From: Anaerolineales bacterium UBA2395
GTDB lineage: Bacteria > Chloroflexota > Anaerolineae > Anaerolineales > Villigracilaceae
Reading direction: 5' to 3'
Assembly (NCBI GenBank): GCA_002343775.1
Contig: DDSH01000028.1
Coordinates: 1,731 to 65,730 of the forward strand
Length of the DNA stretch: 64,000 bases
The notes under the pieces were generated by a model that searched no databases, had not been told where the DNA came from, and saw nothing but the letters and a program-made list of their open reading frames with translations. Below, in pieces: positions 33,113 to 40,603 of this stretch. Position 1 is the first letter of the stretch. Each line of letters starts with the position of its first letter. The position numbers were made by a program, and so were the translations under genes.

Positions 33113-34610
33113 GTTATCACCACTGGCGCGCAACTCGTTGATCGTTGCGTTCTTCTTTTTCATCAACAAGGCGCTGGCGTTCGTGGAAACGATGATCGTT
33201 TCGCGCATCTATTCAGACCAGGTGTATTTGTTGGATACGTTCAACGCGGCGAACAACCTGCCCGACCTTCTGTTTGCGTTGATCTCCGGCGGCGCATTGG
33301 CGATGGCGTTCATCCCATTGCTGACGGAATACCTGACCACCAAAGACCGAGCCGCCGCATGGGATTTGTTCTCACGTGTGGCGAATTTCGGGTTTGTGGT
33401 GACGGGTATCTTCGCGCTGCTGGTCGCCATCTTCGCGCAGCAGATCGTGGATGCTGAGATCGGCATTGCGCCCGGCTTCGATATGGAACAACGCGTGCTG
33501 CTGGCAGAGTTGATGCGGCTGAATCTGATCGCCACCATGATCTTTTCCATCAGCGGCTTGGTAATGGCTTCGCTTCAGGCGAACCAGCATTTTCTCGCGC
33601 CTGCCATTGCGCCCAGCCTGTATAACGTCGGTCACATTTTCGGCGCGTTGGTGTTGGTGCCGAGATACGGCATTTACGGTTTGGTGTATGGCGTCATCGT
33701 CGGTGCGGCATTGCATTTGCTGGTGCAATTGCCCATGCTGTTCAAGTTCGGTTTCCGCTGGACGCCCGCGTTGGATATTCGTCACACGGGGTTGATCGAA
33801 GCGGTCAAGTTAATGGCGCCGCGTCTTTTCACGATGGCAGGCATTCAACTGATCTTCATCGCGCGCGACAATCTCGCGTCACGTTTGGATCAAGTCGGCG
33901 CGGTTACGTCGCTCACCTATGGCTGGATGATCATGCAAGTGCCGGAGACGATTCTGGGAACGGCTCTTGCCACCGCGCTTTTGCCGACGCTCTCAGAACT
34001 CGCCTCAAAACAAGACTGGAAGGAATTCGGCGCTACGGTCGAACGCTCTCTGCGAGTCTTGATCGCACTTACCTTGCCGATTGCGGCGGTCATGGCGGCG
34101 GGAATTAATCCACTAGTGCGCGGCATCTTCGGCTTCGACGAAACCGTCTCCCAACTCATCACATGGACGACCCGCGCCTACCTCGCCACACTGACAGGGT
34201 ATGTCATCCACGAAGTGGCTGTCCGCGCCTTTTACGCCCGCAAAGAACCGATGGTGCCGTTCTATGCTGTCATTTTGCGCCTTGCGCTATTTCTGGGAAT
34301 TGGCATTCTCGGCGTTACGCTCTTCCCCGAAGTCGGTGCGCCGATCATTGCATTGGCAGAACTTGCTCTGCTGATCGAAGCAGTCATCCTGCTCGTCTGG
34401 CTTTCGCGCCGCACCCATGAACCGCTCAAAACGAACGATGCCGTTTTCAAGGGGTTGCTGTCTGCTGCGGTTGGCGGCGTGACGACCTATCTCATTGCGC
34501 TCTACCTGCCCGGCGGAGCCATCGTCACAGCCCTGATCGGCATGGTGGTCGGCGGGGGAATTTCGCTGGCAATCATCTGGTCTGAAATGAAATTGCTCCT
34601 GCGGCTCTAA
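33105..34610 (+). CDS. murJ: lipid II flippase MurJ (MviN family)
   Basis: 501 aa with about 14 transmembrane helices. Family motifs: SLIVAFFFFINKALAFVETM, FNAANNLPDLLFALISGGAL, AFIPLLTEYL, and RVANFGFVVTGIFALLVAIF. MurJ moves lipid II across the membrane for peptidoglycan synthesis. It is encoded with the short zinc-ribbon gene (overlap 8 nt). Confidence 0.95.
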   Translation: MSKLSPLARNSLIVAFFFFINKALAFVETMIVSRIYSDQVYLLDTFNAANNLPDLLFALISGGALAMAFIPLLTEYLTTKDRAAAWDLFSRVANFGFVVTGIFALLVAIFAQQIVDAEIGIAPGFDMEQRVLLAELMRLNLIATMIFSISGLVMASLQANQHFLAPAIAPSLYNVGHIFGALVLVPRYGIYGLVYGVIVGAALHLLVQLPMLFKFGFRWTPALDIRHTGLIEAVKLMAPRLFTMAGIQLIFIARDNLASRLDQVGAVTSLTYGWMIMQVPETILGTALATALLPTLSELASKQDWKEFGATVERSLRVLIALTLPIAAVMAAGINPLVRGIFGFDETVSQLITWTTRAYLATLTGYVIHEVAVRAFYARKEPMVPFYAVILRLALFLGIGILGVTLFPEVGAPIIALAELALLIEAVILLVWLSRRTHEPLKTNDAVFKGLLSAAVGGVTTYLIALYLPGGAIVTALIGMVVGGGISLAIIWSEMKLLLRL

Positions 34611-34652
34611 TGAATCCAAATTAAGAAAAAAACGTCAATATTCAAAGAGATG

Positions 34653-34658
34653 TATAAT
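34653..34658 (+). promoter_or_regulatory. -10 box of the TPR gene (leaderless type)
   Basis: TATAAT with a 7-nt gap to ATG 34666. The -35 region is not recognisable. Confidence 0.55.
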
Positions 34659-34665
34659 CGTCGCC

Positions 34666-35754
34666 ATGTCTGAAGAAATAGAAAACACACAACCTCATGC
34701 TCCTGCGGACGGAAACGGGACCCAACCCACCACCCCGCCGATCAAGGAGAGTGACACACAGCCGATAAAACCAGTCAAACCCTCAAGGTGGAAATCCACA
34801 TTGATCGGCATCCTCGGTTTTTTGCTGCTGATCGGTTTGGGCGGGTTCGGCGGTTACGCCTCTGGCGTAGGCGCACGTCAGAACGCAGAGCAATCCATCC
34901 TCGCGCAGCAGCTCACCGAACAGTTTTCCTTCGCCATTGTGGACATTGAATTCGGACGCTACGAAAACGCCCGTCAGCGCCTCGAATTCATCATCTCCAA
35001 AGACCCCAACTTCCCCGGCGCGCGCGAAAAACTGACCGAAGTGCTCGTGCTGAGCACGATTCCCACCGCCACCCCCGTGCCCACCGTCACTGCCACACCC
35101 GACTTTAGCGGCGCAGAAAGCGCCTTTGCCCGCGCCCAGGAACTCATCCGCGCACAGGATTGGGCGGGCGCACTCACCGCATTGGACACCATCCGTAAAC
35201 TGGACCCAAATTACAAAACCGCCCAAGTGGACGGCATGTACTACTTTGCCCTTCGTAATTACGGCAACGCTCTCATCACACAACAAGGCAATCTTGAAGG
35301 CGGCATCTATTACCTGACCCTCGCCGAACGCTTCGGTCCGCTGGATAACACCTCCATCGGTCTGCGGGATGGCGCGCGCGCCTACCTCACCGGCGCCAGC
35401 TTCTGGGAACTGGACTGGGTTCAAGCCGTCGAATATTTTTCGCAGGTCGCCGCAGGCTGGCCCTCGTTATGGGATGGAACCATGACCGCCGGACAGCGCT
35501 ACTTTACCGCCCTCGTCAGTCTCGGTGATGAACTTTTCACCAAAGAAGACTACTGCGGCGCGTATGACGTCTATCAAAAAGCCGCTGCCTACGGGCAACT
35601 GAATGGAACCTCCGCCAATAACTCAGCAGAGGCATTCACCATCTGCTATCCAGCCACGCCGACGGTGGATCCGAACACTCTGATCACGCCCACCGTACCT
35701 CCAACCGATGCGCCGACGGAATCCCCAACGGCTGAGCCAACCGCCACACCGTAA
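34666..35754 (+). CDS. membrane-anchored TPR-like protein
   Basis: 362 aa. A Pro/Thr-rich cytosolic N terminus precedes a transmembrane helix (LIGILGFLLLIGLGGFGGYA, about 48-67) and then helical TPR-like repeats outside (AIVDIEFGRYENARQRLEFI; LIRAQDWAGALTALDTIRKL). A spacer and the C-terminal end are rich in Thr-Pro (TPTVDPNTLITPTVPPTDAP). Its role is unknown; a surface scaffold is plausible. The CopD-like gene begins 9 nt after its stop. Confidence 0.8.
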   Translation: MSEEIENTQPHAPADGNGTQPTTPPIKESDTQPIKPVKPSRWKSTLIGILGFLLLIGLGGFGGYASGVGARQNAEQSILAQQLTEQFSFAIVDIEFGRYENARQRLEFIISKDPNFPGAREKLTEVLVLSTIPTATPVPTVTATPDFSGAESAFARAQELIRAQDWAGALTALDTIRKLDPNYKTAQVDGMYYFALRNYGNALITQQGNLEGGIYYLTLAERFGPLDNTSIGLRDGARAYLTGASFWELDWVQAVEYFSQVAAGWPSLWDGTMTAGQRYFTALVSLGDELFTKEDYCGAYDVYQKAAAYGQLNGTSANNSAEAFTICYPATPTVDPNTLITPTVPPTDAPTESPTAEPTATP

Positions 35755-35763
35755 TCTTCGCTG

Positions 35764-36270
35764 ATGAGTGCTCCCTCCACAACCACCCTGGCAATCATCT
35801 ATTGGCTGCACATGCTGGCAACAGTGATCTGGATCGGAAGCCTGGCGGCGATCAATTTGCTGGTGTTACCCGCTTCCACCCGGACCTTGAAACTGGCAGA
35901 CCAATTGAGTTTTATCTCCGCCCTGCAAAAGCGACTCGAGCCGCTGGCGTGGTTCTGCATGGGGATCCTGGTCGTAACCGGGTTATTCCAAATGAGCACC
36001 AACCCGCACTACAACGGATTTCTCTCCATTAGTACGCAGTGGTCGCTATCCATCCTCGTCAAACATGGCTTTGCCGTCATCATGGTCGTCGTCAGCGCCA
36101 TTCAAACCTGGGATGTGCTGCCCGCGATTCAGCGCACATTGATGAAAAAGGATCAAGCCAGCGAAGAAGAACTTGCCAGGCTGCAAAAGAAGGAATTGCT
36201 CATTCTGCGGGTAAATCTGGCGCTCTCCATCCTTATTCTCGGAGCGACCGCTTTCGCAAGAGTTTCGTAA
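35764..36270 (+). CDS. CopD-like integral membrane protein
   Basis: 168 aa with four hydrophobic helices. The start IYWLHMLATVIWIGSLAAIN carries the family His, and the region LAWFCMGILVVTGLFQMSTN and SILVKHGFAVIMVVVSAIQT matches the CopD membrane domain (copper resistance/uptake family). A copper role is inferred from the family only. Confidence 0.8.
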   Translation: MSAPSTTTLAIIYWLHMLATVIWIGSLAAINLLVLPASTRTLKLADQLSFISALQKRLEPLAWFCMGILVVTGLFQMSTNPHYNGFLSISTQWSLSILVKHGFAVIMVVVSAIQTWDVLPAIQRTLMKKDQASEEELARLQKKELLILRVNLALSILILGATAFARVS

Positions 36271-36280
36271 ACAATCAAAA

Positions 36281-36308
36281 AAGACCACTGCCCTAAAACA
36301 GTGGTCTT
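36281..36308. terminator. bidirectional terminator
   Basis: Perfect 10-bp stem AAGACCACTG / CAGTGGTCTT with an 8-nt loop, flanked by AAAA on the left and TTTTTT on the right. It lies downstream of the CopD-like gene; rimO converges on it. Confidence 0.92.
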
Positions 36309-36325
36309 TTTTTTGCGATTTGGAA

Positions 36326-36344
36326 CCTGAAGTTCTACCTCAGG
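36326..36344. repeat. CCTGAAGTTCTACTTCAGG-type palindrome, copy 1
   Basis: CCTGAAGTTCTACCTCAGG, nearly palindromic. A second copy is at 56856-56876. Both copies lie just beyond another hairpin between convergent genes. Confidence 0.8.
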
Positions 36345-36387
36345 AAAGTATCCCGAAAGCAGATCGTTCGGAGTCACTCATCTATTT

Positions 36388-37740
36388 TTATAGTTTGAGC
36401 AAAGAGGGTTGCACCGCGAGAACCCCGGTCAAGTCGTATGCCATCGCGCCAGTGATTCGCACCGGGACGATCTCACCTACTTCCGCCTTGCCTTCGATCA
36501 GTACCATGCCGTCAATTTCAGGCGCGTCGCGGTACGACCTGCCAATGGAAATGCCATTGTCATACCCTTCCACCAGCACATCCAACGTCTTGCCGACATA
36601 AGACTGGTTCACTTGCAGCGAAATGCCCTGCTGGAGTTCCATCAGCCGTTCATAGCGCTCCTGTTTGACCTCGGCTGGAACCGGGTCACCCAACGGCGCG
36701 GATGTCGTCCCCGGCTCGAAGGAGAATTGAAAAGCTCCGACACGGTCGAAGCGCGTTTCTTTCACAAAGTCATACAGTGCCTGAAATTCTTCATCCGTTT
36801 CGCCGGGGTAACCGACAATGAACGTCGTGCGGATGGCTAGATCGCTCATCGCGTTACGCATCTTGTTAAGCGTCTTGTGAACCCACTCCATGTTGGAGGG
36901 GCGCTTCATTCGGTAGAGAGTCTTCGGGTCTGCATGTTGAAGCGGGATATCAAGATACGGCAGGATCTGTTTGCGAGTCGCCATCACTTCGATCATCCGA
37001 TCCGTAACGTACCCAGGGTAGGCGTACATGATTCGGATCCAATCCATATCCGGCACGGAGTCAGTCAGATTTTCGAGCAAAGTTGCCAAACCATCTTTCA
37101 TCCCAAGATCGTGACCGTAGTCGGTGGAATCCTGTGCAATGAGGATCAACTCACGCACCCCCGCGTCACGCAACTCCCGCGCTTCATGGATAATGGATTC
37201 GATCGGGCGCGATACCGCCGTGCCTTTGATGAGCGGAATGGCGCAGAACGCGCACGGACGGCGGCAGCCATCTGCAATTTTCAGGTAAGCACTTGCACCT
37301 GCCACGCTGACTCGCAGCGCGCCGTTCTCGTCCGCGCCGACGGTGGGGGCTTCGGGCAAATGATAAATGGGCTCGGGGCGTTTTCCCTTGCGGGCTTCAT
37401 GCACCACCTGCACAATATCCATCCAACGGCGCGTGCCGAGGATGCCATCGATGCCGGGGACTTTTTGCGCCACTTCCACGCCATAGCGTTGCGTAAGACA
37501 TCCCGCCGCGATTAAGACCTGATTCTTTTTCTTGGCTTCGGCAAGCTCCCCCAATACACGGTAGGACTCTTCCTTGGCGGGACCGATGAACCCGCAAGTA
37601 TTCACGATCAACACCGACGCCTTGGAAGGATCTTCGACCGCGCGATAGCCGTCACGCAGGAGCAGCTGCGCCATCGAATCAGAGTCGACTGTATTCTTTG
37701 CACAGCCAAGAGAAACCAAATGGAAAGTATGTTTAGACAC
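36388..37740 (-). CDS. rimO: ribosomal protein S12 methylthiotransferase RimO
   Basis: 450 aa with a GTG start (37740) after AGGATAAAAC. Three N-terminal Cys for the auxiliary cluster lie in SLGCAKN, NTCGFI and AAGCLTQR. The radical-SAM motif is GCRRPCAFCAIP, and a TRAM domain (SYVGKTLDVLVEGYDN) follows. The SAM-binding FIVGYPGETDEEF and the RimO hallmark PYLDIPLQHADPKTLYRMKR are clear. It adds a methylthio group to an Asp of ribosomal protein S12. It lies 23 nt downstream of the RodZ-like gene. Confidence 0.97.
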   Translation of the reverse strand: MSKHTFHLVSLGCAKNTVDSDSMAQLLLRDGYRAVEDPSKASVLIVNTCGFIGPAKEESYRVLGELAEAKKKNQVLIAAGCLTQRYGVEVAQKVPGIDGILGTRRWMDIVQVVHEARKGKRPEPIYHLPEAPTVGADENGALRVSVAGASAYLKIADGCRRPCAFCAIPLIKGTAVSRPIESIIHEARELRDAGVRELILIAQDSTDYGHDLGMKDGLATLLENLTDSVPDMDWIRIMYAYPGYVTDRMIEVMATRKQILPYLDIPLQHADPKTLYRMKRPSNMEWVHKTLNKMRNAMSDLAIRTTFIVGYPGETDEEFQALYDFVKETRFDRVGAFQFSFEPGTTSAPLGDPVPAEVKQERYERLMELQQGISLQVNQSYVGKTLDVLVEGYDNGISIGRSYRDAPEIDGMVLIEGKAEVGEIVPVRITGAMAYDLTGVLAVQPSLLKL

Positions 37741-37763
37741 GTTTTATCCTAACGATAAGTTGA

Positions 37764-39449
37764 TTATTGATTCGATGCCGTGGTTGCCGTGGGCGTCGGT
37801 GTGGAAGAAGGCGTGAACGTCGGCGTAACCGGCGGCGTATTGGTCGGCGTCGGCGGGATGGTGGCAGTGGGCGTCACGACACCCGCAATGGTGTACACAT
37901 TGCTCACCACTTCTCCAATGCCGCCCATCAAGCCCAGGTCGCGCCCATTATACGTGATTCGCAAAGCAGAACCGTCACCGGTCAGGATGACCACCTGCTC
38001 CTCCGCTTCGAATACGCGCGTCTCGCGCGGAGCCAAACGCCCTTCAAAAGCGATCTCGCCATCCACCGAAATCCTTACAAAGACTCGCTCCAATGCAAAG
38101 ACGCTCACAGTCACATTTGCGCTGAAATCCGGCTGGGTGGCTTCCACCGCTGGAATTTCCACCCCACCCGCCGCCGAGGTCGCCAGGCCCGGGTCTTCCA
38201 CAGCCACAAAGGTCGCTTCCGGCGAAGCCGTCGGCAGAGAGGCATCCCCAAGCACCTCTACGATTGAAGGTGCGGTCGGTTCCACCTGCTCCTCCTGAAT
38301 GCGGATCACACTCCCCACCCCCCAGATCGCCAACGCCGATAAAACGACAATCATCATCAAACCAAAGATCAGATCACTGGCGATGAATGTCCGCAAAAAT
38401 GGCATAGATGGTCGAACCTGCGTCTGGATCTTTTCACGCGGGGTTTCGGCATATTTCTCGCGCCGCCGCGCCTGAAGCGCATCGGCAAAACGCAAGAGGA
38501 TGGCATCCACATCCAGATCGAGGAAGGTCGCATAATTGACCAACATACCGCGCGTCTGCACGGGTGAAGGCAATTTATCGAACGCGCCTTCCTCCAACGC
38601 TTTCACAAACACCGTCCGCAAATGGGTGTGCCGCTCCACTTCCTCGAACGTCAGGCTGATGAGTTCCCGCCGCTGGCGCAGTTGCACCCCAATTTCAGCA
38701 AAGATTATGTCCGCAGGCAGCAAAGGGGTTGCCGGGGTCGGCGGCTTTTCTTCGTGCGTTTCCTCTTCCTCTGTAAAAAGGATGGATTCGGAGTCTGGCG
38801 ATTTGGATTGACGTTTAAAGATGGCTTGGAGCCGCTGCATCCAGCCTGCCCGCGCTTCTTCCGGGATCGGGAGCGATTCCACCTCTTCCAGCGGATTCTC
38901 AGCCGGGGGGGGGATCTCGGTCTCTATGAACGGTTGGGCTTCTTCTGTCACCACTGTTTTCTTTTTTCGTCCCTTGCGCGGTTTGGGCGTTTCTTCTACG
39001 ACATCAGGCACGGCTTCCACCGGTGTGGCTTCCACTTCGCTGGCAGTCGGTTCGACGGGTGCTTGGGTCGCTTCCGGCGTGGCATCGGCTTTGGGTCGGC
39101 GGGAGAAGATTCGGGTCAGGAAGGAAGCGGGTTTTTCATCTGGCGTGTCGGTCAGCGGCGGCAGATCTGTCTCGGCAAGGTTGACCTGTGGCAACGGTCC
39201 GCTTACTTCGGAAGGCGGCGCATTGCGCTGGATCTCGGCGATCATCTCGTCGATGTTCAAGTCGAGGTATTCAGCATAGTTGCGCAAAAAACCACGCCCC
39301 TGTGCGGCAGATGGCATGACCGAGTAATCGTTCGCTTCCAAGGCTTGAAGGAAGACAGTACGAATGCGCGTGTCTGCCGCAGCTTGTTCCAATGTGAGGT
39401 AACGGGCTTCGCGCTCGCGTTTCAGGCGCTGACCGATGGTTTCATGCAT
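37764..39449 (-). CDS. RodZ-like membrane protein with two HTH domains
   Basis: 561 aa. The first RodZ-type helix-turn-helix is at about 1-75 (IGQRLKREREARYLTLEQAA), followed by an acidic Pro-rich linker. A second copy is at about 240-320 (GVQLRQRRELISLTFEEVER). A single transmembrane helix (about 365-385), a beta-rich outside domain with VRISVDGEIAFEGRLAPRET and a Thr/Pro tail complete it. RodZ links MreB to the wall machinery; two HTH copies are unusual. A -10 box TAAAAT (39456-39461) lies 6 nt before ATG. Confidence 0.9.
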   Translation of the reverse strand: MHETIGQRLKREREARYLTLEQAAADTRIRTVFLQALEANDYSVMPSAAQGRGFLRNYAEYLDLNIDEMIAEIQRNAPPSEVSGPLPQVNLAETDLPPLTDTPDEKPASFLTRIFSRRPKADATPEATQAPVEPTASEVEATPVEAVPDVVEETPKPRKGRKKKTVVTEEAQPFIETEIPPPAENPLEEVESLPIPEEARAGWMQRLQAIFKRQSKSPDSESILFTEEEETHEEKPPTPATPLLPADIIFAEIGVQLRQRRELISLTFEEVERHTHLRTVFVKALEEGAFDKLPSPVQTRGMLVNYATFLDLDVDAILLRFADALQARRREKYAETPREKIQTQVRPSMPFLRTFIASDLIFGLMMIVVLSALAIWGVGSVIRIQEEQVEPTAPSIVEVLGDASLPTASPEATFVAVEDPGLATSAAGGVEIPAVEATQPDFSANVTVSVFALERVFVRISVDGEIAFEGRLAPRETRVFEAEEQVVILTGDGSALRITYNGRDLGLMGGIGEVVSNVYTIAGVVTPTATIPPTPTNTPPVTPTFTPSSTPTPTATTASNQ

Positions 39450-39455
39450 GGATGT

Positions 39456-39461
39456 ATTTTA
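39456..39461 (-). promoter_or_regulatory. -10 box of the RodZ-like gene (leaderless type)
   Basis: TAAAAT on the minus strand with a 6-nt gap to ATG 39449. No strong -35 box is visible. Confidence 0.45.
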
Positions 39462-39478
39462 CTTCGAACTTAATTGAA

Positions 39479-39507
39479 AACATCACCGACTGGAAGCCGG
39501 TGATGTT
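39479..39507 (-). terminator. terminator of rplI
   Basis: Stem AACATCACCG / CGGTGATGTT with a 9-nt loop, followed by TTCAATTA on the minus strand. It lies between the rplI stop and the RodZ-like gene start. Confidence 0.7.
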
Positions 39508-39517
39508 TGGGGTTATA

Positions 39518-40072
39518 TTAGGCTGCTTCAGCGGGGGTTTCTGCGGCGGGTTCTTCAGCCTTGGTTTCGGCAACCTTGGCTTCCCCCGCTTTTTCGGGCT
39601 CGGCGTGCCCGGCTAATTCGGGGCTTTCGCCTTCACGGTGGACGATGACTTTGAGTTCGGGTACGAGGTCCATCGTCAGGCGCACGTGGGCGGTGAATTC
39701 GCCAAGTGTGCGGATGGGTTGGGTATCGACCTGCTGGCGCTTGATCTCGAAGCGGATCTTTTCAGTAAGCGCGGTGGCAATATCGCCGGTGGTGATGGAG
39801 CCGTAGAGTTTGCCGGTTTCACCAGCCTTGGCGGGGAAGATCAGGGTGACATTCTTGATGAGGTCGGCGACACCTTTGAGTTCCTCGTTCTGCGTGTTGC
39901 GGCGGATCTCCGCCTGTGCCTTGATCTTCTGCACCTGCTTGAGTGCGCCTTCGGTGGCGAGGACCGCCAAGCCCTGCGGGATGAGGAAGTTGCGTCCGAA
40001 GCCATCGGCAACTTTTTTAATATCCCCGGCGCGACCGAGTTTGTAAACGTCCTTGATGAGCAATACTTTCAT
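39518..40072 (-). CDS. rplI: 50S ribosomal protein L9 with extended C terminus
   Basis: 184 aa from ATG 40072 (AGAAAGGG 10 nt upstream). The N-terminal domain MKVLLIKDVYKLGRAGDIKK and VADGFGRNFLIPQGLAVLAT is canonical; the C-terminal domain ends near residue 150. About 35 extra residues rich in Ala, Glu and Lys (EPEKAGEAKVAETKAEEPAA) follow. Longer L9 tails occur in some phyla; the role of this one is unknown. The much longer open frame upstream is non-coding extension. Confidence 0.95.
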   Translation of the reverse strand: MKVLLIKDVYKLGRAGDIKKVADGFGRNFLIPQGLAVLATEGALKQVQKIKAQAEIRRNTQNEELKGVADLIKNVTLIFPAKAGETGKLYGSITTGDIATALTEKIRFEIKRQQVDTQPIRTLGEFTAHVRLTMDLVPELKVIVHREGESPELAGHAEPEKAGEAKVAETKAEEPAAETPAEAA

Positions 40073-40208
40073 TTTGTTTAAGCCCTTTCTGGCAATGAGA
40101 TGATGGGCGAAGGGTACTACGCCCGGTATGGCGAGATTCTTACCCGCGGCGCGGTATTTTACCACAAAAGGGTTTTCCAAGGCGGAAAAGTACGATAAGA
40201 TTGAAGCC

Positions 40209-40586
40209 ATGTTCAAGTTTCCCATTAATGCCAGGCGCGTGGCAACTTTTACCGGGATTTTTATTTTGATCTTATTTGTGATCGAATTCAATTCGCGCCT
40301 CGAAGAACTCAACCGCCTCAATGAGCAACGTGAAGAGGTCCGTGCGCAGGCAACCCAGGCGATGCAAACCCAGGTCGCGCTGCAGACACAGGTCGCATAC
40401 GCCGGTTCGACCGAGGCAGTGGAGGAATGGGCACGTACGGAGGGTCATTACATGCAGGAAGGCGATCAACCGGTCATCCCCGTGGGAGTGCCGGGCAGTG
40501 AACCCGCCATTGTGAACACCCCTGTGCCCGTTCCAACTCCGATGCAGAATTGGGAAATTTGGTGGACTCTATTCTTCAATAAATAA
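40209..40586 (+). CDS. DivIC/FtsB-like septum protein
   Basis: 125 aa from ATG 40209. A short cytosolic N terminus, a transmembrane helix (ATFTGIFILILFVIEF) and a coiled coil (RLEELNRLNEQREEVRAQAT). The family-typical EEWARTEGHYMQEGDQPVIP follows, then a Pro-rich linker and an amphipathic C terminus. The size and layout fit DivIC/FtsB of the division complex. A weak -10 box TAAGAT (40196-40201) sits 7 nt before ATG. Confidence 0.8.
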   Translation: MFKFPINARRVATFTGIFILILFVIEFNSRLEELNRLNEQREEVRAQATQAMQTQVALQTQVAYAGSTEAVEEWARTEGHYMQEGDQPVIPVGVPGSEPAIVNTPVPVPTPMQNWEIWWTLFFNK

Positions 40587-40603
40587 AACCGATCACACCC
40601 TTC

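Noticed and set aside
40073..40321. Long N-terminal extension of L9
   Set aside because: The conserved start MKVLLIKDVYKLG at 40072 with AGAAAGGG upstream fixes the start; the extension has no conserved sequence.
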